Positions 15,401-24,360 of a DNA stretch of 64,000 bases are shown one piece after another. Origin of the DNA: Maylandia zebra (lineage: Eukaryota; Chordata; Actinopteri; Cichliformes; Cichlidae); NCBI RefSeq assembly GCF_041146795.1, contig NC_135169.1, forward strand, positions 12,423,585 through 12,487,584. The letters are read 5' to 3'. Every line of letters starts with the position of its first letter. Within the stretch, counting starts at the first letter, position 1. The translations under genes and the position numbers were made by a program. Under the pieces are notes generated by a model, which saw only the letters and a program-made list of their open reading frames with translations, had not been told where the DNA came from and made no database searches.

Positions 15401-18400
15401 AGGGCCAAATTTGTATTAAAAATTAATATTTTCATATGATATGAAATGACTCAATCATTTCTAATTTTTAGAAGAAACCATTCATTAAGTCCCTTAAGGT
15501 GAAGATTTCATATATTGATAATGATAAAATTAACACAAATTAAAAGTTTCACTGATAAACACACAATTTTTACTTGCTTTGAACCCCATGTTCTATATAG
15601 ATTACAGCTCTGATCTGGAGAACACTATTTTAAAATACTGTGTAGGGTTTTTGTCAAATGATTAAGAAACAGACTCTCTGTCACAAGAGACAGAAAGGTT
15701 GTATCTTAAAAGAAAAGTCTCCAAAATTTAGTAGAGTCTGATGTCATGCAGTTTCATAAACATGTATTCTCCCCAAAGAATGACACCTGAAAACTTTGCG
15801 TTAAATGAACTTTTCTTTTCCCTTTTTAGGAGGCGCCTGATATCAATGTGAAACGCACTGCAGTACTTCGTGCCCTTCCTGTATACCTGCGGGAGGAGGA
15901 CCCAGAATTCTTTTAGACATGTAATGTAAGTGTATTTTTGCATTACTTAAATTCTGCCAGTAAGATAAAATTCTATGGATTTTTTTAAATATAATTTAAT
16001 ACCCTAGCAGCTACCAAATTGTACAAACAAAATACCCTCTCTTTAGAAAACCCTCACACAAACACACACACAGGTCAGGAGCAGGGCACAGGCGTATCAC
16101 AGCACTATGGCTATGCTGCAGGTGGCCCAAAAACCAGGCTGAAGTCAAGATTTAGTTTCTTTTTGAGATAAAGTCATGAAATAAAAAATTACTTTTTTTT
16201 TTTAGAAAAATAACAAAAATACAAATTATGTAATGCAAGAAGCTAACACGTTAATGTACATTTTTCAAAAAAAGTAGAGTACCCTAACTCGTTACAAAGT
16301 AACCCACTACACTGCTGAATGTTTTGCTAGATTACAGGTCATGCTTGTCACATTCTCTCAAACCAACCTTACTTATTTAATTGGGGCGATCGTGGCTCAA
16401 GAGTTGGGAGTTCGCCTTGTAATCAGAAGGTTGCCGGTTTGAGCCCTGGCTCCGACAGTCTCGGTCGTTGTGTCCCTGGGCAAGACACTTCACCCGTTGC
16501 CTACTGGTGGTGGTCAGAGGGGCCGCTGGTGCCAGTGTCCGGCAGCCTCGCCTCTGTCAGTGCGCCCCAGGGTGGCTGTGGCTACAATGTAGCTGCCATC
16601 ACCAGTGTGTGAATGGGTGTGAATGTCTGGATGACTGAATGTGTAAAGCGCTATACAAATACAGGCCATTTACCATTGATACTGTGTCTATTGCAGGCGG
16701 ACGCATTGGATGAGTCGACCCTCATTGACACTTCAGTTGCCCTTCTCACAGTGGTTACCGACGGCGCTTCCCAGTCCAGTCCATTTTACTTCCTCAAGCA
16801 TGGCTGTTGTGGTGAAAGGCGGCTAGGTGATGCGTGATATTCCCAGATTTGCAGATGCATTTTCTTTATTGTTTGGCTTGATCTATGCTCTGCATTTAGA
16901 CTACCCCAGGAAGCTGGTTCACACATTTGCCTTTGTCCAAAATATCTTCATGGGGCTTGATGACGGCAAACCCCTGAAACCCCTGCCTACATGCTCTTAA
17001 GGAATATAAGGCAATGTTTGTTAGGACACGCACTCTGTTACTGAGCACTTTGTTTGAAGCACTTTAAGCACTTTAAGTTTACTACAGGCTTTGGGTGGAT
17101 TTAACTCCATCAGTTTACCTAATTTTCCTATACTTGACTGCCTTATCTGGTTATTTGGAAGCTGATCGTCTTTGTACCCATTTTAAAAAATTGTTTTTCA
17201 TTTCTATTTAAAAAAAAAGTGATTAGTATTTGACTTTTTGTTTTGCATTTTTGTGTATTTTGAGAAAGATGCAATTAGGACTGATGTCGTCCTTTGTGAT
17301 TTTATAAAAAGATAAAAAGATTTCTACACAGAATTTATAATGCTCACTTTATGGTGCCGATGTCCATGTTAGTTGTTTTATAAAAACATTTGTGATGTTT
17401 TTAAATTTTCATGAAAAAATGTTAAATAAACAAAATGTAAAGTAACTGAATTTCCGTACTTTTTTTTTTTGTTAGTAGTCTACACTCAAACATTGAAACA
17501 TAAATATCTTTTAATTAATAATCAGATAATTTGAGTTTAGGTTGTAATATAATTGCATTGTGTTGCATCAAAATAATAAACTACAAGAAACACAAAAATA
17601 TTGAAATTAAAGTATACAGTCTTTGAGTAAAGCTCAATTAATAAAATATAAAATATAATTTTAAATTTTTAGGTTAACAATAAATACAAATTTTGAGTAC
17701 CCCATACTTAGAAGATATAAGTTTTTGTACTTAAATCTTTTGAGGTAATCAGTTTCCACAAAAGTTTTAAGTTCAGTCAACTTGTTCGGGTTTACAGTGT
17801 AGGCAGTAGGCAACCAGTAGGCGACCGAGACTGTCGGTGCCGGGGCTCGAACCGGCAACCTTTTGATTACAAGATGAACTGCCAACTCTTCAGCCACGAT
17901 CACCTCCTAACATTCGAATATGAATTTTATTGTATTTCACTGTCTAAGTCTAAAAAAAACAAACAAACTAATATGTAGTCGTGTGTTTCATAATACATGA
18001 AAAATGTAAAAATGTAAAACATTGTTAAACATGTTAAACATTGCTCCTTACCATGCATGGAGGGCGACATGGAGACATGACCTATTGCAAGTTCCCGTTC
18101 TTATCATTTAGCGAGACACTTAGTTCTGCTTTTCTGCATACCTCATACACACAGTTTAAGTTCATTGAAAGGTTGTATGTCTATGTATAGTATGGTTGGA
18201 AACACGCACATGCACCTACACACACACACACACACACACACAGAATACAGACACTGATGTTGTTCAGATATGCCTGCTTAAGAATGTATTTGTAATTGCA
18301 TATTCATGAATGATTGCTTGCTGACAATAAAAAGGGCTGTAGTGAAGGAATCAGTCGAAGTGGGCTGAGTTCAGATGAAGGAATCTTTTCCTCAACTTTG

Positions 18401-21400
18401 GCTGACTTGCCTCGCGAGCCACAAACACAAAGAGCACCTTCTTGCCCTGTTTTGTCGTGCAGTTATTGGTCTTGTGTTCCAGCGGGGTTTTGTACTTTAA
18501 GAAACCCAACAGTCCTTCTTTCGGTATACCAAAAATAGAGGCGGCTGCTCGACTTGACTGAGATGGATGCCTTCCTCAAACCATGATCCAAAGTGTGCGA
18601 GATGAAATCACGTGCGGTGTCGTGAGATTTAACATTGCTATATTATTGACTTACTTTACTCGAACATGATATGAACAATTTAATATACCTTCTCTGCATA
18701 TCATGTAGTTTCTACACTATATAGTTACACTTAACTTTAAAGCATGAGGCAATTGTGTTGAATACACGCAAGATGCTTACATAAATCCAAGAGATGGCCA
18801 ATCCCTTTTTTCCAGTGTACAATAAAACATTAAGTTTTTGTACAAAGTATCGGTATCAGATCAGTATCGTTGCAGCCCTAGTACCCGAGAACTTTAACAT
18901 TTTAATAAACTGTAGTTGACTCTGTGTGTTGGTTCCTCTGAAAGCTGATTGAAAATTTCAAAGACAAATGGCTTCTATAAAAATAGTCAAAGTCAAACCT
19001 TTTAATATATTCAGTTTAAAACCTTAAAGAAAGCAGATGTGGTGATCTGAAATGAATGTGTTATATAAACTTTTCTGTTCAGATCAATAACTTTAGACAT
19101 CATTAACCCACTGATTACTCTGCATGACAACATGATTTAATGGTTGTAAGTAGCAAGGATTTAAAAAAAATGTTGTTTTAAAAATCGACAATAAGAAGAG
19201 GGTGACTGCAATTCTCCGAATTTTCTCAGAGTTTTAGACTTTATTGTTTACTCTAAATGAAATGTTTAAACTCACAAATTTCTTTAACTGTGACGTCACT
19301 GCTGTCCTCTGTGTAGAAAGCTGGATCTCCTCTCCCTCCTCTGCAGTGGTACAGACCTCCTTGTGAGACACTAATAACTCTGTTTGCTTCATTTCCTCTC
19401 ATGAGCTGATCTTTAGAAGAGACTGAATCACGTCTGAACCAGTCAAACTTCCAGCCAGCAGAGCCCTCCACAGAGCAGCTCAGTGTCACACTGCCCCCTG
19501 CTGGTATGACTGAACTTTGTGCTGTCAGTGTGGCTCTGGGTTTACTTGCTGTTGTGTTTACAAGGGGGGGGGGGGGTACGTTAGATTATCATTTACTTCA
19601 GGGAAAATAACAATAATAACATAAATTAATTAATAATAAAAAAAATCATACCTCAAATAGTAATTAACCTTTTGATCCACAAACACCAAAGAGTAGTAGA
19701 CAGATATAAACATGAAAACATGAAATGTCAGCATGAATCATGGTCCAACTCACATGAAACTGTCAGTCTGAAGGCATCACTCCATCCTGTTAAGAGATAG
19801 TCACTGCTACCCCGACATCTGTAGTCTCCACTGTGGGACACTGAAACTCTGCTGATCCTGTATTCACTGGATGTTGGAGGGCTGTTTGTGTTGGGTGCTG
19901 TCCATTCATATTTCCACACCTTTCCTTCACCTCCCTGAATCTCACATCTGAGAGTGATTGTCTCACCAGTGAATATCTGAGACCAGCTGTGCTGCAGTTT
20001 CACAGCAGCCAAAACTGTTCCCAAAAAAACAAACATTTAAAGAAAAATCAACAGGAAACAAACAAAAAAAATGAATTAAAAAAAATCATAGTTATAAATT
20101 CTAATTTCAATTTAATCATTATTTTGTGTTTTACTTCACAACAAAACTTAACTCTGACCTTGTTTCTGAATTGTAACTGGAGCACTGTCCTCTGTGTAGA
20201 AAACTGGATCTCCTCTCCCTCCTCTGCAGTGGTACAGACCTCCTTGTGAGACACTAATAACTCTGTTTGCATTATTTCCTCTCATGAGCTGAGCTTTAGA
20301 AGAGACTGAATCACGTCTGAACCAGTTATACTTCCAGCCAGCAGAGCCCTCCACAGAGCAGCTCAGTGTCACACTGCCCCCTGCTGGTATGACTGAACTG
20401 TGTGCTGTCAGTGTGGCTCTGGGTTTACTTGCTGTTGAAGAAACAAAACCATCAAATCATTAAATCATCATTAAGAGCAAATTTCAGTACTGATCACATT
20501 TTAAACATTCATGGAGTAATGTATCTATGAACACAAAGATTAATTGCACATTAGCCTGTAACTGAAGATTTCACTGATTTATCATTCTCTTATCAAACTT
20601 GCTGATATTTTAAGAGCCTCCATGGTGTCTCTCCTTTCTGTTTGCACAGTGAGAAAAACTGTTGTCCTGAGCTGCCTGCAGACAGCTGGATCATTGTTGG
20701 AGTTTTCCTGTTAAGACAGATGTAAACATGAAAACATGAAATGTCAGCATGAATCATGGTCCAACTCACATGAAACTGTCAGTGTGAAGGCATCACTCCA
20801 TCCTGTTAAGAGATAGTCACTGCTACCCCGACATCTGTAGTCTCCACTGTGGGACACTGAAACTCTGCTGATCCTGTATTCACTGGATGTTGGAGGGCTG
20901 TTTGTGTTGGGTGCTGTCCATTCATATTTCCACACCTTTCCTTCACCTCCCTGAATCTCACATCTGAGAGTGATTGTCTCACCAGTGAATATCTGAGACC
21001 AGCTGTGCTGCAGTTTCACTGTAATGCTGTTACGAACTGGGAAAGAAAAACATATCTGTTTCCAGCAGCAGCTTTTTATCATAATTATGTGAATGACTTG
21101 TTGTGCAGCAATCTTTAAAATTAACTCATATATTGATTTTAGGATTCATTCAGTGTGCAGATTCTCATCTGTTAACTACTTTAAGATTTTGATAAGCTGT
21201 GTTTGTTCCTCTGCAAGCTGATTAAAAATTTAAAAGATGAATGGTTTCCATAAAACATATTATTATATTATTGTAGGTAAGTTAAAATAACATACAGTGA
21301 TCCAGAATGAATATGTTATTTTTGTTTCATTGTATTTTTATTTACTTTTCTGTTCAGATCAATAAATATATTGTTATACATTGTTAATTCACTGATTACA

Positions 21401-23006
21401 CTGCATGAATTATGATTTAATGTTTTTCAGTAACAACTAAAGGTGTATACATTTTTCTACACACATAAAAAATGTGTAAAAACATCCTGAGCAAGAAGCA
21501 GACAGAAAACTGAATTCTTCTATCTGTGCCTGTACAGACACAGTTTCAAACTGATTTCTTAAAGACTTTGTTGTTTTATTCCAAATGAAATGTTTAAACT
21601 AACCAGTTTCCTGAATGGTGACTGAGTCACTTTCTGTTATGGTGACATTTTTCCCTTCAGCTTTACAGGTGTAATTTCCTCCTTTAGAGACAGATATCAC
21701 TCTGCCTGATTCATGAGTTATTATGGACTTCTCTTCAGATGAAGTTTGTCTGAACCATTCATATTTTAATTTAGCAGACTCCTTCACATCACAGGTCAGT
21801 GTCACACTGTCCCCTGCTGGTATGTTTGTGCTGTCTGCTGTCAAAGTGACCTTCTCTCCAAGTTCTGAAAGTTAGAAATACAACAAAACAAGATCATTAT
21901 TCACATTTTATATCAAACAGGCTGTGAAAATAATGTTGCATCACTTTTTCAGTGTCAGTGATGGTCTGGGGAGGCATATCCATGGAGGGACACACAGAAC
22001 TCTACAGGCCAGGCAACACCACCCTGACTCCCATAAGGTACTACGAAGAAATGCTTGGACCCATTGTAGAACCCTGTGCTGGAGTCCTGGGTTCCACCTG
22101 GTTCACGACAATGCTCAACCTCCTGTGATGAGACTATGCAGGCAGTTCCTGGAGGGTGAAGGAATTGATTCCATTGATTTCCCACCAATCATTGGAATCC
22201 TCTGCTTAACACCTCTGGGATATTATGCTTCCATCCATCAGACACCAAATATCATGCCACACTGTCCAGGAGCTCAGCATTAGAGCCAGCTTTGGGACTG
22301 TAGTCCCGCGGGATGCAAAGCAATTCTTTTGGGAGCAGGCAGTTTTAAGATTGCTGTGGCTAAAAATAGACAGCAGGTCCCCAGAGCCATCATATTACAC
22401 TACAATGTTCAGAGGGTTGAATATATTTCCTTGAAATGTGTTAGATTCTTCTTCTGTTTTTAAGCTGCTCTTGTTCATAATAATATGATATTTGCACATT
22501 TGATCTTTGAAAATCTTTTCAATAACTGCACTGATATTTGTACATCTGAATCATTTTTGACCTCAGTTTCCAAGTGTATTTTTGATTCGAACCTGAGAGA
22601 TTTTTGTTGAATTTGGGTTTAATTCTGTTCTTGTTCTATTGAAACAACACATTCAATTTAAACTTATTTCATCATACAGTATTGATAGTCTTCAGTCATG
22701 TGACTGACTCGCTACCCTCGTGGGCAAAACAGGATGTCCAATAGTGGACAGTCAGTAATACTGCTGGGAAAAAGTAGTCAAGACTATTTGGATCATCTAT
22801 CCACAGAAGAAAGATGAAGATATGAAGAGAAACTGAATTTCTGGGTCTTGTGATGCATATTCTGCTCTTGCAGCTTTATTTAAATCCCTGGAAGTGTTTA
22901 AGTCTTTGCCAGAGAATTGTATTCATCCTTGCAATTCACAGATTCCAAGAGTATTTATTCCTATTATTGTCTGTATGTATAGTTTTTTTTGTGTGTTTTG
23001 TTTATA

Positions 23007-23040
<34 letters not shown>

Positions 23041-24153
23041 TAAATTTTTTTTTTTTTTTTACACCTTTGAGTCTTTCAGTTAATACAACAAAGGTACATT
23101 GTGATAGTCTGTACCCCAATACATCAAACAGGTGAGGCAATATATCTGTTCTACTTTTGGCATCAGTGGTACTGGATTACTAATTCAGTTTGTAAAAATG
23201 ATGAAATAAGTGCACAGAAAGAAACATCTGTATCAGTAAATCACACTCTGCCTCTCACCTGGTAGTTTTAAAACTGAAATTTATTAAATTTAATTTCAAA
23301 TGTATCGTATAAAATTGTTAGATCAGCTCCCTCAACCTCATCCTCCAGTAATTCCCTCTTCCACTTTTCACTTTCTGTTATGATCCAGTACAGCTGAAGC
23401 TTCACGTATGCTGGGAGCACTGCAGCTCCAGCCTTAAATACTGGGCACCTAAATCCCCAAACTGCCACATCAAATACTCAGTTAAATTGTACTCACTCCG
23501 GTTCTTACTGACCCCATCTCTGTTTTCTCTTAGACTCTCATCTATCCTGACCACTTGGCCTCACTCAGCTGGTTCACTTCTCCCTTCTACTTCCTGTTGG
23601 TAACCCCGAATTTATTCTAACGCACCCACTTCCTGGCTTTCCTCATCAAACCAGAAAGACACAGAGAGCCAGGGGCTTTCTCTCCATGGATAACCAGCCC
23701 CCCACATTTCTTACAGTGACCTGTTTGGTATCTATAGAAATATACTACCTGATAATTTATACTGTTAATGTAAAAAAAAGAGGAACAAAAGAAAAAAAAC
23801 ACATCTTACCTTCAGCATTTCCATAGAAGAATGAACTGAGCACTAAAATCAAGATTGAAACATCATCAAAGTGACAGAAAATCATCTCATTATGAACTAA
23901 AACATTTATAAAAAGGTGAAGATTACACTGTGTGCTCATTCTCTAATTTATGTGCTTATAGACTTTAAACTGATATAAGACAATTGAACACAATGTAGCG
24001 CCAATCAAATTCTTAGACAAACTTGTTCTCCCTTCAAAAACTCTCAAGTTACACAATGAAAAACTGTTTTCTTTATTCAGTGTCATATAAACAGAGAAAA
24101 TCAGTTTTGTACTTACAGAATAGCCCCGGTACACAGAGCAAAGAGTACTTCAT
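175..24153 (-). CDS. Receptor C: Fc-receptor-like Ig superfamily gene, 3' end outside window
   Basis: Multi-exon surface receptor gene read right to left. Placed exons: leader 24117-24153 and 23810-23842; Ig exons 21604-21864, 20770-21036, 20159-20431, 19754-20014, 19276-19548, 3019-3285, 1380-1679 and 175-438. All placed Ig exons are multiples of three and join in phase 1. The start is the ATG at 24153, which opens a hydrophobic leader of the same design as receptors A and B. A 16-kb gap between the fifth and sixth Ig exons holds transposons and a pseudogene on the other strand. Exons matching Ig9 and Ig10 of receptor A are decayed at about 2.2 and 1.9 kb. No transmembrane exon is in view; it would lie left of position 1. 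Family assignment (FCRL / teleost LITR-like) rests on domain motifs such as RCEIQGGEG and HCRGGRGDP. Whether the exons below 3.3 kb still belong to the same transcript is uncertain. Confidence 0.7.
629..953 (+). repeat. tRNA-derived SINE-like repeat, copy 1
   Basis: The head has pol III promoter boxes: box A-like TGGCTCAAGAGTTGG near 641 and box B-like GGTTCGAGCCCC near 683. The conserved body ends AAATACAGGCCATTT. Related copies occur at 13236-13467 plus 17800-17905 (one copy split by a transposon), 16383-16673, 38095-38406 and 41216-41450. Open reading frames across these copies are repeat noise. Confidence 0.8.
1380..1679 (-). CDS. Ig exon (Ig11-type) of receptor C
   Basis: 300-base Ig exon with acceptor ACAG and donor GTGAGA. 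Motifs are TLNCEVEHPSAGWSFYWYK and YVCRAGRGDPEYHTDHSQ. It is nearly base-for-base the same as 51712-52011 in receptor A and 27117-27413 in the broken copy, and the upstream intron sequence is also shared with receptor A. Confidence 0.8.
1882..2055 (-). pseudogene. Truncated Ig10-type exon of receptor C
   Basis: The 3' half of an Ig domain (APNQNEYRIRSASSS ... YRCKGRMKSS) and its donor are intact and match 52214-52489. The 5' half, which should carry RCEIHGGDTEWDYEWE and the first cysteine, is replaced by unrelated AT-rich sequence above about 2055. No usable acceptor is seen at the expected place, so the domain cannot fold normally if included. Confidence 0.7.
2215..2302 (-). pseudogene. Remnant of Ig9-type exon
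   Basis: A short stretch aligns by eye with the central and 3' part of the receptor A exon 52590-52868 (the segment encoding the CRGGRGNPVYYTEDSQ region) but with many substitutions and an in-frame break. It lies in the expected order between the Ig8-type and Ig10-type exons, so it is read as a dead exon. Confidence 0.5.
3019..3285 (-). CDS. Ig exon (Ig8-type) of receptor C
   Basis: 267-base Ig exon with CAG acceptor and GTAAGT donor. It reads TLQPPWTQIYSGETVTVRC, then WTYEWRAAKLNTPPTSNEYR, then YSCQGRRDYF. It is nearly identical to 53352-53618 of receptor A. Upstream of it (3286-3699) no further exon is seen before a hAT-type element. Confidence 0.8.
3708..4699. mobile_element. Non-autonomous hAT-type DNA transposon
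   Basis: The 992-bp element starts CAGTGTTGG and ends CCCATCTTTG, imperfect inverted ends rich in AGTAATTACT-like repeats. It is flanked on both sides by the perfect 8-bp duplication CTGACCAC (3700-3707 and 4700-4707). An 8-bp duplication with CAG...TG termini is the hAT signature. No transposase reading frame is inside. Confidence 0.88.
4708..5910. other. No supported gene
   Basis: AT-rich intronic or intergenic sequence. A 145-codon plus-strand reading frame at 5374-5811 has no recognisable domain and lies in sequence that looks repeat-like. I see no splice-consistent receptor exon here. Confidence 0.5.
5911..7230 (-). mobile_element. LINE fragment, 3' part (L2/CR1-like reverse transcriptase)
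   Basis: The minus-strand reading frame 6505-7236 encodes the C-terminal part of a reverse transcriptase, with the catalytic motif FADDTTV at 7177-7188, followed by thumb sequence (LLLNTEKTKEL, FLGVHISEDLTW). The element ends at 5911-5935 in a hexamer tail (AATTCT on the minus strand), as expected for target-primed integration. The upstream part continues at 8341-8516; between them lies an inserted retroposon. Clade assignment is by recollection of fish L2-like proteins. Confidence 0.78.
7231..8340 (-). mobile_element. Retroposon with small membrane/coiled-coil ORF, inserted in a LINE
   Basis: The insertion splits the LINE reverse transcriptase cleanly between its SPFLYSLFTH and DDCRPADG segments. 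Its minus-strand 3' end is a TTGATTGATT tail after an AATAAA-like motif. From about 8326 it encodes a short protein: hydrophobic segment (ITGFMLIGVGLALVYQ), then imperfect repeats beginning N-T-[LIM]-E that look like coiled coil. The frame stops at 8036 and similar sequence (NTMEQKFDTIMGRLAALQRE) continues in another frame to about 7935, so this copy is frameshifted. A second, 5'-truncated copy lies at 40440-40670. Family name unknown to me. Confidence 0.65.
8341..8516 (-). mobile_element. LINE fragment, upstream RT segment
   Basis: Encodes LICKWLLDFLTNRPQHVRL and the GVPQGCVMSPFLYSLFTH motif (RT motif B region), which precedes the FADD segment at 5911-7230 in an intact element. It is truncated at about 8516; sequence from there to 8700 is of unknown origin. 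Confidence 0.75.
8800..9045. repeat. Interspersed repeat, copy 1 (shared with 24790-25030)
   Basis: About 245 bp align by eye with 24790-25030 along the whole length, including GGGGCTGTTATTGTGTG and AGAATAGAGGCACAAAAATA. No coding potential and no clear ends. Confidence 0.7.
9281..9660 (-). mobile_element. tRNA-derived SINE with 14-bp target duplication
   Basis: On the minus strand the head reads like a tRNA: box A-like GGCACGGTGGTTAGCAC and box B-like GGTCCTGAGTTCAATTCC. The tail is (GGAT)n. Perfect 14-bp duplications AAGCATGTAATGAT at 9267-9280 and 9661-9674 flank it, proving retroposition at this site. Confidence 0.9.
9890..12895 (+). mobile_element. Decayed LINE with restriction-like endonuclease (R4/Dong/Rex6-like)
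   Basis: Several broken frames in order: an N-terminal helical region (9973-10551), fingers (LILKDPQKGPVPSNYRP near 10885), RT motif A (IDYKKAYDSMPHSW near 11140), YMDD active site at 11434-11445, thumb (YKYLGITQANG near 11640), a CCHC-type motif (CRLCKDASETIQ near 12455) and a PDIVVVDKQKKTAVMVDV segment near 12740 that fits a PD-(D/E)XK-type nuclease. About 11.9-12.26 kb is foreign or rearranged. Stops and frameshifts make it inactive. A shorter copy lies at 30590-31550. Confidence 0.8.
12900..13235. other. AT-rich stretch, possible CACTA-like end fragment
   Basis: No gene. The segment starts near 12921 with CACTACATTCTAAAAACTAA, which resembles the terminal sequence of the CACTA-like element to the right. 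It may be a fragment of the same transposon group. Confidence 0.35.
13236..13467 (-). repeat. SINE-like repeat, copy 2, 3' part (split)
   Basis: Minus-orientation 3' part of the tRNA-derived repeat, ending in ...CCACCAGTA at 13467. The missing tRNA-like head resumes at 17800. The two parts are one SINE interrupted by the 4.3-kb transposon 13468-17799. Confidence 0.85.
13660..13731 (+). promoter_or_regulatory. Candidate promoter with CRE-like sites
   Basis: Immediately upstream of an ATG at 13732 lie GACGTC (13675-13680) and ATGACGTC (13681-13688), close to the CREB/ATF consensus TGACGTCA, in a locally CpG-richer stretch. Likely the promoter of the gene carried by the transposon. Activity is inferred only. 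Confidence 0.4.
14385..14960. repeat. A-rich interspersed repeat
   Basis: Long purine-rich stretch of AAACTAAG/ACACAGA-like words, starting GTGTCATGAATCGC and ending GACCGTGACAAC. A similar stretch that begins GTGTCACGG is at 29073-29695. It lies in an intron of the carried pseudogene. Reading frames in it are spurious. Confidence 0.55.
16383..16673 (+). repeat. tRNA-derived SINE-like repeat, copy 3
   Basis: Same family as 629-953, with box A-like and box B-like elements and the AATACAGGCCATTTACC end. Inserted within the last intron of the pseudogene, so it is younger than that intron. Confidence 0.8.
17425..17430 (+). promoter_or_regulatory. Polyadenylation signal AATAAA
   Basis: AATAAA about 425 bp after the last recognisable codon of the plus-strand pseudogene, still inside the transposon. 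It gives a plausible 3' end for its transcript. Confidence 0.45.
17800..17905 (-). repeat. SINE-like repeat, copy 2, tRNA-like head (split)
   Basis: Contains the box B complement (GGGGCTCGAACCGGCAACC) and box A complement (CAACTCTTCAGCCACGATC). It completes the half-SINE ending at 13467. Confidence 0.8.
17906..19275. other. Intron of receptor C, no gene seen
   Basis: AT-rich sequence with a (CA)n microsatellite at 18218-18241 and a short ATCGTTGCAGCCCTAG motif near 18865 like the end of hAT miniature elements. No splice-consistent exon recognised. Confidence 0.5.
19276..19548 (-). CDS. Receptor C Ig exon D5 (WFRR type)
   Basis: 273-base Ig exon with motifs TLSCSVEGSAGWKFDWFRRD and YHCRGGRGDPAFYTEDSSD. 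Acceptor CAG, donor GTGAGT. Same type as 53817-54080, 54861-55133 and 20159-20431. Confidence 0.82.
19754..20014 (-). CDS. Receptor C Ig exon D4 (QGGEG type)
   Basis: 261-base exon that encodes HSWSQIFTGETITLRCEIQG, WKYEWTAPNTNSPPTSSEYR and YRCRGSSDYLLTGWSDAF. The exon is almost identical to 56104-56364 in receptor A, including the short acceptor-side sequence. Confidence 0.82.
20159..20431 (-). CDS. Receptor C Ig exon D3 (WFRR type)
   Basis: 273-base exon, phase 1-1, reading GSAGWKYNWFRRDSVSSK and HCRGGRGDPVFYTEDSAPVT. Donor GTCAGA. Confidence 0.82.
20770..21036 (-). CDS. Receptor C Ig exon D2 (QGGEG type)
   Basis: 267-base exon with the same core as D4 but ending AFTLTVS instead of AFRLTVS. 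It shares that variant with 42857-43123 in receptor B. The acceptor is TTTCCCAG. Confidence 0.82.
21604..21864 (-). CDS. Receptor C Ig exon D1
   Basis: 261-base membrane-distal Ig exon: VTLTCDVKESAKLKYEWFRQ and YTCKAEGKNVTITESDSVT. Donor GTTAGT is weaker than in other exons. Most similar to receptor B D1 (43395-43667). Confidence 0.82.
21950..22285 (+). mobile_element. Tc1-like transposase fragment
   Basis: Translates to VMVWGGISMEGHTELYRPG, then after a frameshift HDNAQPPVMRLCRQFLEGEG: the second catalytic aspartate region of Tc1-type DDE transposases. Both ends are missing and the frame is broken. It lies in the intron between the leader and D1 of receptor C. Confidence 0.8.
23810..24153 (-). 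CDS. Receptor C leader exons
   Basis: Two short exons: 24117-24153 (37 bases, ATG at 24153, MKYSLLCVPGLF, donor GTAAGT) and 23810-23842 (33 bases, acceptor TTTTAG, LLSSFFYGNAEG, donor GTAAGA). Joined they give a hydrophobic signal peptide ending near the Ig domain. The split leader with a 33-36-base second exon is shared with receptors A and B. Confidence 0.85.
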
Positions 24154-24360
24154 CCTCACATCCAGCTCTGCTGCACTCTGATCCACAGCTAATCTTTAAG
24201 TGTTTTCGTTTCCAAAAATAAATAAGTAGAAGAAAGAGCCGCTGTTTTCCTCGTATAGATAAGAATGTAACTTCTTCTTCTCAGTGGCCTCCATTCTTCC
24301 TTCCCCTTTAAACTGAGCTTAAACATCTGCTGTATACTGGAAAAGCTCCAAATCTCACCA

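Larger units (their letters stand above)
13732..17000 (+). pseudogene. Pseudogene of a multicopy fish protein family (SAMD3-like context)
   Basis: Exon candidates with good splice sites: 13732-13777 (starts MAALLERLENTFGET; donor GTAAGT), 14241-14318, 15167-15203, 15830-15925 and 16697-17000. Exons 3-4 join in frame to read ...HSSPFVEAPDINVKR, then TAVLRALPVYLREEDPEFF and an in-frame TAG at 15914. Exon 5 reads ADALDESTLIDTSVALLTVV, then after a frameshift near 16.8 kb RFADAFSLLFGLIYALHLDY ... MGLDDGKPLKP. I recognise these blocks from abundant uncharacterised teleost proteins, some annotated as sterile-alpha-motif 3-like; their function is not established. The first two exons do not connect in frame to exon 3, and the usual large central exon is missing, so this copy is dead. 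A polyadenylation signal follows at 17425. Confidence 0.65.
13468..17799 (+). mobile_element. CACTA/EnSpm-like transposon carrying a fish-specific gene
   Basis: The 4,332-bp insertion has inverted ends CACTGTAAACCC (12 bp perfect, then a further ~60 bp of imperfect match such as CTGACTTA/CTGAACTTA and GTTTGTGG/TTTTGTGG). It is flanked by TA on both sides (13466-13467 and 17800-17801) and lies inside a SINE whose two halves continue on either side. CACTG/CACTA ends and a 2-bp duplication fit animal EnSpm elements. No transposase is seen; the interior holds the multi-exon pseudogene at 13732-17000, another SINE (16383-16673) and an A-rich repeat (14385-14960). Confidence 0.7.

Noticed and set aside
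23268-23468. 66-codon minus-strand frame (GFRCPVFKAGAAVLPAY)
   Set aside because: May be a LINE scrap, but too short and unplaced to name.
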